A DNA stretch of 64,000 nucleotides from positions 22,083,425 to 22,147,424 of the forward strand of contig CM075771.1 in the NCBI GenBank assembly GCA_037974665.1, read 5' to 3'. The translations under genes and the position numbers were made by a program. The notes beneath the pieces were generated by a model, which was not told where the DNA came from, did not search any database, and saw nothing but the letters and a program-made list of their open reading frames with translations. This DNA comes from Ehretia macrophylla (lineage: Eukaryota > Streptophyta > Magnoliopsida > Boraginales > Ehretiaceae). Each line of letters begins with the position of its first letter. Positions within the stretch are counted from its first letter, which is position 1. Shown one piece after another: positions 12,784 to 24,099 of this stretch.

Positions 12784-13563
12784 GGTTTGCAAATTCTGTA
12801 ACATACTGTTTGAAATAAATGAATTAATTCTATAAAAGTTTGTGTTATTCATTTGTAAATCCAACTTTTTGTATTTGGAAGCACCTTTTTAAAAAAATTA
12901 AAAATTCAAGATTTGTAAATCCTGAATTTACTCAAACTTTACCCAAATCATTGCTCAAGAGGTGAAATTTACAATTCCAAGCTACAAAATTAGTTAGTCA
13001 TCTTTTAAAGACTAAATTGTCCTCTAAATTTTATTTTATTTTTATTGCTTTTAGTCTTTTGCTCTCTTTTCTTCTTTAATTATTTTTCCTTATTCTTCTT
13101 GCAAGCTTCTTCACAATAAATTTATTTTTCATATTTCTTAATCCAAACTTCTTTTTGCTCTTCAAATTAAAAACCCAAATTATAAGTTATTTATTTATTC
13201 ATCATTAATTTTAGATAATCTTAACATACTTAATTAGTCATCTAAAATCTTAAATTATTTATTCGTGTTATTCATTCATCTATCTATTCATGTTATTTAT
13301 TCATCAATATTAATTAATTAAATTTAATTCTAAAACTGATTAGTGATATTGATGGAATATATTTTCATGTCAAAATTTCAAAAATAAAGTTTCAAAATAT
13401 AGGGACATAAAATGAATACCTATAATAAATATATTTACAAATATTAGGATTGACTTAATACTATTTTCTAGTTCCAAATAAGGGAATTCATTTTTAAATA
13501 CAAATCCTCAAAGAATTCATTTATAAATCAAATGAATTCCACACCATAAAGGTTTCCAAACAC
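12784..13563. repeat. Dispersed AT-rich repeat, copy 2
   Basis: Second copy of the element at 8385-8990, with the same order of blocks (TTTGTAAATCC, TTTGGAAGCACC, AAGATTTGTAAATCCTGA, CTCAAGAGGTGAAATTTACA). The last 30 bp, read in reverse, start GTGTTTGGAAACC and resemble the left edge, which suggests terminal inverted repeats. No coding capacity is seen. Boundaries are approximate. Confidence 0.6.
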
Positions 13564-13639
13564 ACAAATATCTTGCTAATTATTTGTCGCATGCAAACTT
13601 ACCTTCATAGATTTAGCAAGATTTTAATACTATCACATT

Positions 13640-13990
13640 TTTATCTATTGCAATATTTAAAATTATTGCAAAAAAAATTACAAACACGTTATATATGATG
13701 TCGTTCCATATGGCCTAATTGCAAATTATTCACTTCAATGGTTTTTTAAAAATAAAAAGCAATGGTTTTTTAAACAATTTCAATTAAATAATAATTTTAA
13801 AACTGTTGCGAAAAAGTAATTCCATGAGTAATTATTAAAAAAATTTAATTGTTGCAATTAAATCAAACCGTTGTAAAAAATTTCGTTTATACAATAATTA
13901 AAAAATTATTGCAATGAGACACATATTATAATAATTTTTTTATTTTATTTTTGAAGTGTTGTAAAAAAGTTAAAATATTGTATATTGGTA
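13640..13990. repeat. AT-rich region with repeated GTTG(T/C)(A/G)AAAAA motifs
   Basis: Several short forward and reverse copies of a motif like CCGTTGTAAAAAA or ATTGCAA occur within 350 bp. Clusters of short motifs in both orientations resemble subterminal regions of CACTA elements. No terminal CACTA sequence is visible, so this is only a possible decayed end. Confidence 0.3.
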
Positions 13991-14711
13991 ATTTATACAA
14001 CTGAAATTTCATTGGAGATTCCGCGGAAAGAATAGAAGCACCACTTTGACTTTAATTTCTCAGCCTTATATTAGGAAAAGTAAAATATTAACAAGTAGAA
14101 AATTGGCAAAACACTCCTCCATTACTTTAAAACAATTAAATGCTGATAAAAGGACAATTAATTGTCACTTTCATTTGGAAAAGAATCTCCAATATTTTCC
14201 GTGGAAAGATTTGATGGTATGTGTTATTTTAGTTTAAACTTTTGCCAATACCTATCACATCCCAATTAACAAGTGTCACCTCATGCAAGATATGTCTATA
14301 TGTGTTTGCTTTTTTTTTTTTTGTGTGTGTGTGTGTATATATATATATAAATTTATTTTTTGTCATCCAATCCTAAAGTTACATGATATCATTCTCCTGT
14401 CAATAGTTTTTTTCTCTCTCTTTGCATGTCTTGTTCTTGAGTAAGAAGAAACAAGAGCTAAATGTAGGTCCTAGCCTTTTTCTTATTTACACAAGTTGAG
14501 GAAGAAGACATGCGTATTAAGTAGAATGACTTAAAACAAGACAATCTTACAAGTATAAACTATTGAAAGATAAATCTTAGCCCGTAAAATATACACGTTA
14601 CGCCAGACTAAAAGTGTTTGTCTCCTATTTTCTCTCCCATCTTTTGGATTTGAACGATATGGACTGTAGATGATCATATCCGTCAAACTCCAAGAAAGAG
14701 ATTATTCTTCA

Positions 14712-14885
14712 CCCCAAGCTAGTGGTTGGAGTTTGGGTGAAAAACTTATTCACGTTTTAAGTTTGAATTAGTGAGTAAGTTAATATTTTTGGAGATAATT
14801 CTAATAAATTTTATGTCTTACTAACCTAAATCATACTTCAATCGAACAAAGTCATGTGTCCAGAATTTGACATACCTCTTTCAAT
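14712..14885 (+). mobile_element. SINE-like element (copy B)
   Basis: Starts with a tRNA-like head (CTAGTGGTTGGAGTTTGGG) followed by TTTTAAGTTTGAATT in the B-box position. The body matches copies A and C, with GATAATTCTAATAAATTTTA, CTAACCTAAATCATAC and CATGTGTC. No A-tail or target duplication is clear. It is probably an old, 3'-truncated copy. Confidence 0.5.
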
Positions 14886-16960
14886 ACTTAGTCATTCCTT
14901 TTTTGTTTGCATGTTATATAAGTTCTGTTAACAATCTCTATGTTTCAGGTTCTCATATTGGGCTCATATAAAGATTAATATCTCAGTTTAGATTAATTAT
15001 TTTCATTAAAATTATGGACTATCAATTACAAATTTAATGACAGGTTTCTCCCCGGAATGAACACATGCATAATATCATGACTCTAGACTAGGAGTTAAAA
15101 AGATGGATAACGATTAGAAAACAATTACAATTTAAAAATGCCTTCTTGGTTTACATTCCTATCTTAAACCTTGTCTTGGGTATACATCATGAATAATGCC
15201 AAATGGACTACACATATAATTTATTTACTTATACTTGTAAATTCTGCAATTTGTTGTGAATAGATGCGGACTTATTTTGTACTGTTATAGTGGAATCTTT
15301 CACTTGGTTGAGCGTGAGTGGTAAAATTACTATATATGTTGCTTGTTAGACTTAACAAGAGTAACGCAATGCAATCCAATACAAAGTAAAACTAGAGGAT
15401 GTATGAGGATTTGACATGTCTTAGCTCTGATACAATGTAATTCAATATTAATTTATCATTTTATGTAAAAATTTAAATTATTAAAAAGAGATTTATTATA
15501 TTTATTTATTATCTTTAACATATCGCTTAATGTGCAAATGAGATTTGTTTTGAATTTTGCATATAAATAGTTTTTTTTTTTTTTAATGGATAACGGCGAG
15601 ACTTAAATTCATGATCATTTGGTAAAGTAGATCTTGGTATACCATATCACTCTCAATCTAGCATTGTCTGGACCGGATAGCACTTTACTACTTGAGTCTT
15701 TGTAAAATCAACCCAAAAAATTCCTTGTAATTAATAGGAAATTTTGTAAAACATGGTTCATCAGTATCTTATTAAATGAAAACGATTGTAAAAGACGTTT
15801 TGCCAATACAAAAAAATCCAAACATGCTCCGCACAGTAAGCTAGGCCATAAAGTTGTAATTATTAGGGTAATTAACATGTGCTTTGGAATCAAATCATTT
15901 CGGGTTCCTAACAGAATCATCAAAATTCTTTTGGTTTGAAGATACTTCTTGGTCAAGCCTGTTGGACATTCACTCGTAGCTGACTGTCCTATTTCGTACT
16001 CTTCCTATGGACGCTATATATATATATTCTATAGACTTGGTGTCTAATCATATGAACTTATCATGCCACACGAAAGCTTAATTTGATAAAAATTAGATGG
16101 AGTGTCCTGTTTATGAGCTGAAGGGATGCCATGTCTCAAGGCGGTTTACTTGGAACGTTCTGTCTGTGTTGGCACGAGAACTGAATGCCTATCACGACAG
16201 ATTTGAAAATTTTCTTTAGGTGTCACTGCTGACTGCTCCTTTAGTCTAGTGGTATGTTTTTTTGTTTTAAATGTGAGAGATTTTGATATAAATTTTCAAA
16301 TTATGTAACATTATTTGAAATTATTGTAAAATTGAATTTGACCTCCTTTTAAATAAAGGAAAAAAATTCAAGAGTTATTTTCTTTATTTTTTTTGATTTG
16401 AAGAATCAGATGGTCTAGTCAATGACTTATAGTTCACCAAACTATCTGATGAGAAGTTTCTCCTCTTTTATCTTTCTCCAATAAAGTGCTCAAAATCGCC
16501 GGTACTTGGGCCACATTTCGCTCTCGGATTAATTATTTCACGTACTAATATAGTACGCTTAACTCGCAAATTATATTTGTTATCTAAGGATTTTCTGATA
16601 TGAATTGCCATCATAAATTAACATTTCACTAATGTACCTTTTAATAGTCAAAATTTTGGTCGAAGTAATTTGTAATCTCCGTCAACATTCACTCAATTTT
16701 TCATCCTTTTCACCATTAGAGAGTTGCAGAATCAAGAGTTTGAACGTGAAAAGAAACTAGGATAAGTTAGACAAAAAATGGAAAATCGAAACCTGCCATT
16801 TGCACCATAGATTGTTTTGAGATTTATGCAAAATATCTACAAAGAACTTACCGTTTTTAAAGATTTCAATTTTAATGCCCCATATGGAAATATGTCACAA
16901 TCATTCTTAGGAATTTTCTACAGAATAAATAATTGGACCTTTTCTTTATGAAGTGGAACA
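14886..16960. other. Intergenic, no gene recognised
   Basis: AT-rich sequence without recognisable coding regions. There is a T-run near 15570-15584 and a short TA repeat near 16016-16026. Nothing else could be supported. Confidence 0.5.
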
Positions 16961-17140
16961 CCTCCTAGGTAGGATCCTTTGGATTCGCGTCAAGTGGCTA
17001 GAACCCGGGTCCATTGCGTTTTAACATATGCGCCAAATCAATCAAGAAACTCAACTGGTAGTCAAAGAGATTCGAATCCACGCAGAAGCATGGGACTACC
17101 CCCTTGTAACTGATCAAGCTACCTCTTGGGGGCATTAATA
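16961..17140 (-). mobile_element. Possible tRNA-derived SINE head (antisense)
   Basis: Read on the minus strand, GAGGTAGCTTGATCAGTTAC (A-box-like) is followed about 40 bp later by TGGATTCGAATC, close to the RNA polymerase III B-box consensus. The body and tail are not clear and no target duplication was found. Confidence 0.35.
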
Positions 17141-17599
17141 GGTCCTTTTTATTATAAGAATTTTTTTTTTTTAAGAATCATACTTTCAGAATTGAAAGGA
17201 TAAAGTATTTAAAAAGATTTGAAAAAAAAGAGAGTTTTCCTTTGTTCTCTAAATTTTTTTTCTCCAATTTGATTGGAATTTTAGTTCATTAAAACTTCAA
17301 GATTGGCTAATTTTTCACTATCACATTTCTGTTTGATAATTAAAAACATTTGCGAACGGGCTTTCCTTGGGTACAAGAATAATTTTCTTATAACATCAAA
17401 TCTCATGGCAAACGGGCTTTCCTTGAGTGGCACGTAGAAGCTTAACAAGGTGGGATAAAAATTACAAGCCTAATCACTCACTTCGACAACACGTTTGATT
17501 AATTTATCAATTGTTACGCATTGCAATTCAACCTGCCACGTGTGAGTTTAGGGAACCGTCATTCTTAGAATCTTATTCACTGTATACGAGGATCCCCAC

Positions 17600-17765
17600 T
17601 AAACATTTATAGTTGAATGGTTAAAATGGTCAACTCATAATTAGCGAATTCGTAGATTCAATTCCTACTGGATGCACGCCAATGGGACCCTCCAATAATT
17701 CTATTGGAATTGGCTCTGTATATCAATGGAATCTCATCATCCATACATAATGAATTGATGTGGTA
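17600..17765 (+). mobile_element. Possible tRNA-derived SINE head
   Basis: TATAGTTGAATGGTTAAAAT (A-box-like) precedes GTAGATTCAATTCCTACT (B-box-like) by a spacing usual for tRNA-derived SINEs. The following sequence shows no clear tail. It is only distantly like the other SINE copies here. Confidence 0.35.
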
Positions 17766-18280
17766 TATTTACATCATAATATATGAACAGTAAAAACTAG
17801 TATTCTTATTGAGACTAAAACTCAGAGGGAGAAAAATAGATTTATGGATGAAATTAAATATGCAATATTTATAGACCACTTTCTTGTTTTATTAAGAAAG
17901 CGGTATTGCTCCTTTATTTTCAATAACTCCTATACACTAAGACCCGGGTCTTATCTATTTGTAGATGGAGTTTCGATAGTCGCTAAGTATAGAGAAAAGT
18001 TATGAGCATTACGTTCATGCATAACTTCCATACCAATGTTGACACGGTTAATTCAACCCAAGTATTAATGACACGGTCTTGATTATCAACTACGGATTGG
18101 TTGAAATTAAAATATTTAGGTTGAAAGGCATAGTGTTGATAAAAACACAAATATTGTTTCAGAATCTCTATGATTTGATTGGAGACTATAATAATAGGTC
18201 ACGAAATTTGATATTTATGACCCCAATTTTCACTACTATAACTAAACTAGCTAATGAATATATCCCAATATAGAGGTACA
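17766..18280. other. Intergenic, no feature seen
   Basis: AT-rich sequence with one 64-codon open frame of no recognisable character. Confidence 0.5.
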
Positions 18281-18797
18281 TGAATTTCATTTCGTTAATT
18301 TAGATGCTTGTCTTGTAAGAATCCAGAGATTTCATTTTAAAATTAATTGGTTCTAAGTGGAGCATGTGGTAGATTGAAGATCTGTGGAATATGACACACG
18401 TGAAAGATTAAATGAATTTCATTTGGTTAATTTAGATGCTTGTCTTGTAAGAATCCTGATGTTTCATCTTAAAATTAATTGGTCTTAAGTGGAGCACGTG
18501 GCAGATTGAAGATCTGTGGAATATAACACACGCGAAAGATTGAATACAAGTGAAACTGATTTGAGATGGGTCACACGCATATGACACACGCGAAAGATTG
18601 AATACAAGTAGACTTGGTTTGAGATGGATCGTACGCGAATAAATAAGATTGGACCAAGGGTCCAGCTCTAATACCATGTTAAGATAATTGATGTTTCATT
18701 TTAAAACAAATTAGTGTCAAGTGGAATAGCTCATGATTGTATTAAGTGATCTAAGAATTTCTGATTTTTTAATATGAGACAAGTGTATATTTTAACA
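18281..18797 (-). mobile_element. Degraded TRIM retrotransposon, antisense, with tandem LTR segment
   Basis: 18677-18797 (121 bp) begins TGTTAAGATAATTGATG and ends TATATTTTAACA. Reversed, it matches the 121-bp LTR of the intact TRIM at 34834-35211. Just outside, CCAGCTCTAATACCATG is the reverse of a tRNA-Met-type primer binding site (TGGTATTAGAGC). 18281-18412 and 18413-18545 are two copies, 132 bp apart, of another LTR-like segment (TGTAAGAATCC, TTAAAATTAATTGGT). A shorter duplication of GCGAAAGATTGAATACAAGT lies between. The order suggests a decayed TRIM with an extra duplicated LTR portion. Confidence 0.6.
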
Positions 18798-19127
18798 TGT
18801 ATTCCATACAAGTTTTCTATACAACTCATAAATAAATTTCAACTTTTTGATAGAAAGGTCGTATTTTGATTCTTTTTCTTTTTCTTTCGTATGGCGAATT
18901 CTGAAGCGAATTGATCTTAAATTAATAATTAGGATGCTTGAACTGTGATTTGCGACCCCTCCAAAGTGTTCTACTATATATTTAACTAGATAGCTATTTT
19001 CACCGGTGTGATTTTAGGGTACGGTCTAAACGTGATCAACATAAAATTAGGGTCTTAACTTCAAAATATGTGATGGAAAGGTTCAAATTTTAAAGAGCAG
19101 TATTTTACATACTCATTAATCACAAAA
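18798..19127. other. Intergenic flank of the nested transposon cluster
   Basis: No gene. Parts of 19010-19110 show weak inverted similarity to about 26700-26790, so the outer inverted-repeat element may begin here rather than at 19128. Confidence 0.35.
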
Positions 19128-19530
19128 TATTGAGTTAATATCACTTTACCCCTACAGTATTTACACTAGATAACATATAAATTACCCTCTAATATTTATT
19201 TTATATCAGTTAACATCCTTCCATAATTTAGATATAAAAATTTTTGCTTTTAGTTGTTAAAACAAATGTACAAAAAATACCCCTTTCTTTTTACCTAATA
19301 GTCCAAATGGGTTAAATAATATAAAATATATATTAGGGGACAACACGTTATTATATTGTATACATTGAAGAAGTGTTATATATATATTTTAGGTTAATAT
19401 CCCTTTACTCCCTCAATGAATATATACAATTTAATATTTTTCCCCTAGTGTTTATTTTGTATTACTTAAGTACTCCTCCATATTTCAGTATTTTGGTTAG
19501 TAAATGTATCCGTTACAGCTTTCATAAAAT

Positions 19531-20313
19531 GAGTAAATGTCATTTTCCTCCATGAGGTTAGCCATAAATCCCAAACCCCCCCTGTGTTTTTAATATTACC
19601 CAAATTCTCCCATGACGCCCATTTCTACCAAACAAACCTTAATACTTAAGGAAAATTGTTTCTTTTTATTTTTAGACAAAATTAAAAAAATATTACCCCC
19701 TCCACCAAACACCCTCTCTTACCCATATCTACTAAAAATATCGAAGTTGTACATTAATTTGGAGAAAGAAAAATGTTAACATTTTTTATTTGTCTGTTAA
19801 TTGATGTCAAACGATAAGAATAAGTTTTGGGTGCAATTGTATGCTAATTCTTTAATAGGGTTATGAGGATGAAAAAAGATTTCAGGAAATTTTATTATTC
19901 TTTTAGTTACAATTTTCTTTCTTTTTTAACGAGATTTTTTGAGATGCTTATGAGTTAAGCTGTGCATGATTGTTATTGATGCTTGACCCCCTTTTGAGTT
20001 TAATGTAAAATTTATAGCAAAACGCTCTGGTAGCATTTTTTTACAAGTTCAATGATGATACTGTATTTAATGTGTTTGGCCATCTGGGGTGCAGTGTTTG
20101 AGTTGGCAATAAAAGATAAAATTAAAATCTGGATAGTCATGGCTTCCTTAAGTATATATTTTTTAATTTGGTCTAAAAATAAAAAGACACAATCACTCTT
20201 AAGTACTGATACTTGTTTGGTAAGATGTAGAAGTCGTGGGAGAATTCGGATAATACTATATATGGGGGAGTTTGAGATTTGGCTAACCTCATGGGGGAAA
20301 ACGGCATTTACCC
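19531..20313. mobile_element. Mutator-type MITE, 783 bp, with 10-bp target-site duplication
   Basis: TTCATAAAAT is repeated directly at 19521-19530 and 20314-20323. The element begins GAGTAAATGTCATTTTCCTC and, read from the other end, GGGTAAATGCCGTTTTCCCC. Both continue with CATGAGGTTAGCC and about 60 further similar bases to TTCTCCCA(T/C)GAC. So there are long (about 95 bp) inverted repeats plus a 9-10 bp duplication, the hallmark of Mutator-like elements. The interior has no recognisable transposase. Confidence 0.7.
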
Positions 20314-20367
20314 TTCATAAAATATACAAAAAATCTCACACAACAAAAAAAATTGGATTTTGACACG

Positions 20368-20710
20368 GGCCGTCGCCATCCCGTCACCAATACGGCGACG
20401 GTTTGGTGAAGGGAAATGTTGAAACTAATTTTGTGACAAGACAGTGACGGCATAGTGTGAGACAGAAAAAACCGTAACCAAACCGTCACTGTTAGTGACG
20501 GACATACTTCGCCGTCTCCAAAATTGGAGACGGGAACGCCTCCCGTCTCTAATTTTGGCGACGGGGAAGGCTCCCGTCTCCAATTTTTGGGGCGGGAGAG
20601 CTTCCCTTCTCCAATTTTGGAGACGGAAATGCCTCCCGTCTCCAATTTTGGTGACGGGAAAGCCTCCCCTCTCCAAAATTGGAGACGGGCACGCCTCCCA
20701 TCTCCAATCC
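20368..20710. repeat. Left subterminal repeats of the CACTA element
   Basis: Many copies of CCGTCTCCAATTTTGG and its inverse CCAAAATTGGAGACGGG alternate, together with CCGTCACC/GGTGACGG forms. Subterminal repeats of this kind bind the accessory transposase (TnpA-type) in characterised CACTA elements. Adjacent inverted copies can fold into hairpins. Short open frames across this block are an artefact of the repeats. Confidence 0.75.
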
Positions 20711-21312
20711 CTCGCCCAAAACAATTTATTTTCACAATCCCCCATCCTCACCCCATTCGCCCCACCCCCACCCTCCCACCCCCTACCCCTATATTATTTT
20801 AATTATTTTAAAATTATTTTACATGTCTTAAAATTTAATTTTTTTTATAGTTCAATCAGGAAGCCCGCGTCCGGATCTAAACAGGCTAAAAGATTATTTT
20901 AAATAAATTGGACGAGCTATCTGAATATTTTAGTAATTATAATTAATTAATCTATATTTGAACGAATTACATGAAATAATTATTTTACTATTCTCTATAT
21001 TGATTGGTTTTAGTTATTTATATTAAATCTTCTAATTTCACCTTTTGAATTGTTAAATTGCATCGCAAGAAGCGATTAGTGAATTAACATAGCTAGGCGC
21101 GTTTTGAACTAGGAACCTTTGACTTATCTTTCAACCATTTATTATAATAAAAAAAGAGGACAAAGACATTAATAAAGTTTTTTTTATTTAATTAATAAGA
21201 TTAAATTTAATAACTTTAAATATACAAATTTTTTTTATTATTATAATTTTCATAATTTTAATTTTTAAAAATAATAAATTATAATTTTTTACATTCTACG
21301 TATTAAAAATGA

Positions 21313-21490
21313 GGAACACAGGCCATCTCTAATGGAGACGGGATCAATCCCATCTCCAAAGTTGGAGACAGGAGATGAACCCCGTCTCCAAGTTGGAGAC
21401 GGGAGCCTTTGCCGTCTCCAATTTGGAGACAGCAAACGCAGGCCGTCTCCAAATTGGAGACGGCAAATGCAGGCCGTCTCCAATGGAGAT
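21313..21490. repeat. Internal cluster of GGAGACGGG repeats in the CACTA element
   Basis: About ten alternating copies of CCGTCTCCAA and TTGGAGACGG at roughly 16-20 bp spacing lie some 800 bp inside the left subterminal block and are the same motif. It may be the end of a second, nested element of the same family, or an internal duplication of the subterminal region. Confidence 0.65.
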
Positions 21491-21594
21491 TTAAATTTGT
21501 ATTAACTAATTAAAGAATTAATTAAATAGTACATAAATTTTATTTGATGTTTGGTTATGTATACATACAACTACATACCCCTCTCCCTTCCAGC

Positions 21595-21785
21595 GAAGAA
21601 CACCCACCTCCCCACCAACTAGATCTGTCACCACCACCACCCCCGCGAAACACCACCCCTACCCCTCGCGAAGCACCACCACTACCACCCCCATCCCCCG
21701 CGAAGCACCACCACCACCCCTGCGAAGCACCACCCCCACCCCTGCGAATCACCACCCCCCCAGATCTGTCACCCCCAGATATATC
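21595..21785. repeat. C-rich minisatellite (CCCCYGCGAAGCACCACC units)
   Basis: Five or so imperfect units of CCCCGCGAAGCACCACCACC lie between two copies of AGATCTGTCACC (about 21621 and 21761). Strand asymmetry is extreme, nearly all C and A. Apparent proline- or glycine-rich open frames are products of the repeat. It is followed by a TA/CA-rich stretch at 21790-21860. Confidence 0.75.
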
Positions 21786-21912
21786 CCATTAATATACATA
21801 TATAAGTTTATGTATATGTATCTATATATACACATGTATACATACATCTACATACATTATATACAATATTTTTCTATATTTATTTTAATCTACTTCTTTT
21901 GTGTCATGTATA

Positions 21913-22248
21913 TCAATTTTCAGTTTGTTGCAGCCGAATAAGTGATGCGTATTGACCATTTTCAATCTCAATGAGCTCCTCATGTGAGCCAATTTCCACG
22001 ACCTGGCCATTTTGGACCACAGTAATGATGTCAGCTCTTTTTATGGTGGAAAGGCAATGCGCAATGACGAGGGTAGTACGCCCCAAAGCTGCCTTGTCCA
22101 GAGCTTCCTGGACAGTTCGCTCTGATTCTGAGTCCAATGCACTGGTAGCGTCGTCAATTTTGAGAATTTTGGGTGCTTTAATAATGGCTCTTGCGATTGC
22201 TATTCTCTGTTTCTGTCTTCCAGACATTTGTACACCTCTCTCACCGAC
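21913..22248 (-). pseudogene. Captured fragment of an ABCB (P-glycoprotein/MDR) transporter gene, nucleotide-binding domain
   Basis: The minus strand encodes [20 protein letters not shown] onward to [10 protein letters not shown] then a stop. This corresponds to the part of an ABCB nucleotide-binding domain from the pre-signature segment through signature, Walker B, D-loop and H-loop. An acceptor-like AG precedes at 22249-22250, where ABCB genes commonly have an intron, so genomic DNA rather than cDNA was probably copied. Key residues are damaged: signature SGGQ reads SGRQ, the Walker B segment reads [12 protein letters not shown] with Asp in place of the catalytic Glu, and the H-loop reads AHCLST. 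Walker A and all membrane segments are absent. It lies within the CACTA element, so it is read as a transduplicated, non-functional fragment. Confidence 0.85.
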
Positions 22249-22250
22249 CT

Positions 22251-23827
22251 GCATAAACACATATGAGTTATTTCTATATTTTTAACAGATAAGTTTTTTC
22301 ATTTCCTTTGGAACAAAGTATCTAAAGGTCGTAAGAACACAAATTCTAAAACTACGATATAAGATATTGCGGTACTTTTGTTAACACCAATTGATTTAGG
22401 ACTGAAGTTATGAGCATTAGAAGCTTTGGCAGCCTGAATGTATTTGTAATTCTTTTGTTTATCTGTATGTATGTGTGTGTATGTGAAGAGATAAGATAGA
22501 TTGAATACATATTTAGTGGGTCCAAATATGTGATATGGATTACTTATGAACTATGCGTTGGGTGGTTCGGTCAGGTGGTTGTGAGTTCCAAGTCATTTTC
22601 TGAATTAATATTTTTATCTGTGATATTTTTGAGAAAATGTCTTATGTTCTCATTGGGTGTTGCTTTCTTTGCATTTACTTAATATGACAGCTTTAGTTTG
22701 TGCAAAATGGAATTGAGCTTTGAAGTAATACTATTGATTGAAATGGGACTTATTGCTCCTCCTTATATAGAAGGAGTATGATAGAGATTAATGCCTGGAG
22801 TTGGGATAGATTATGCTATGTACAGACTTTTTAAATTGGTTTAATTATTTCCTCTGCTTTTTTGTTTCCTTTTCATCAAGTTTTAGTGCTTCAAATCATA
22901 TATATGAAATTCTATGTTGCTTTATACTTTTGAAAGTTTGCTGGCCATGAACTTTGATATATGCCAGCATACTAGACCCATGGACTAGCCAATTTTCCGT
23001 GTTTGGTTTTACACATATGCTGTGACTGTCTTGAAATTTGTGTCTTTAGTTTTCAATTGTCAGTGTGCCTCGTAATTGTTTAAGTTTTGGCCAGCTTTGT
23101 ATGACTATTGTCTTTTCATGTGTGGCGTTTATATTGTTCCTTTATGATTGAGATGGTTTTTGTGTCCTACTTTAAATTAGATTTAGTCTTTTTGGAGACG
23201 GCAATCCAAAGGTTGTTAAAGTGTTCTATATAGCTTGCAACTTTGACTCTTCCTTGATTAATATATATCTTAGCCTCAACCGTCTTTCTTCATCATTCCT
23301 ATTTCTTTCTATTTTTCTTTTCCTTCCATATTTCTTACTCTTTAGTTTTTGTTTAGTTTTTTTATTACCCATGTTGAGTAAAGTATTCTGGTTCTAATGA
23401 TCTTCAATTTGAAACTTCTTTTTCATTTCACTTTATTCTTTTATCTTTTTGTCGATCTTCATTGTACATAGGTTTTAATTAATATATGATGTGTTATCGG
23501 TATTTATTTTGTTAATGATTTGTTTTGTGAATACAGGTTAGTGCTTGGCTTGGAAAAGTATATCAAGGCTCAAAACTAAAAGGTTAGCTTTTAGTAAATT
23601 ATATTGATTTATATTGTAGACTATGTGTTGAAACAATGCTACAATGGAGTTAAATTGCTCAACTATCTAGCATTAATAGATTATGATAATCTGCATCTTA
23701 GAATAAATGCTAGTTAGACTATCGTGTCTACCATGCAACATTAAGCTGAAGGAGTCATTTGGTTGGAGGATGATGCTGATGCCGTGTGTGTGCTGGGAAT
23801 AATAACTTAAGCAGGTGGTGGCAGTTT
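22251..23827. other. CACTA interior, no intact gene
   Basis: T-rich sequence with intron-like character. Some of it may be ABCB intron sequence captured with the exon. A short exon-like piece near 23538-23582 (after TACAG, before GTTAGC) and a tRNA-like segment near 22553-22605 are visible but cannot be assigned. Confidence 0.4.
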
Positions 23828-23989
23828 AGATGAAGGCTTGGTGGAGTTTTGATGATGATGGCGAAGCAAATGATGAAGTTGATGATAATTTACTAACGTT
23901 GCAAACTTAGATGAAGGCTTGGTGGAGTTTTGATGATGATGGTGAAGCAAATGATGAAGTTGATGATAATTTTCTAACGTTGCAAACTA
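23828..23989 (+). repeat. 81-bp tandem duplication with coding-like appearance
   Basis: Two 81-bp units, 23828-23908 and 23909-23989, differ at very few positions. The period is 27 codons. In one frame each unit reads MKAWWSFDDDGEANDEVDDN followed by a short tail. The first unit ends in TAG directly before the ATG of the second, and the second continues to a TAA a few codons after 23989. An acidic peptide fragment like this could come from an old transposon gene, but I do not recognise it. A third partial copy (GTGTGGAGTTTTGATGATGA) lies near 24060. Confidence 0.6.
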
Positions 23990-24099
23990 TGGTACAGAGG
24001 TGCAAGATGGCGAGCAACTAATATAACTTAGTGTTTGGTTGCTTAATTCTAATAAGGCCGTGTGGAGTTTTGATGATGATGGTTGCTTAATTTAGTTAG

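Noticed and set aside
16961-17765. Functional tRNA genes
   Set aside because: Only A- and B-box-like pieces are present; I could not fold a complete cloverleaf, so they are treated as possible SINE heads.
20289-20902. Overlapping open frames of 80-150 codons on both strands
   Set aside because: They cross the CACTA subterminal repeats; the same repeat opens several frames at once, and the peptides are repetitive without any domain.
21544-21792. Proline-rich (+) and glycine-rich (-) open frames
   Set aside because: Pure products of the C-rich minisatellite inside the CACTA element.
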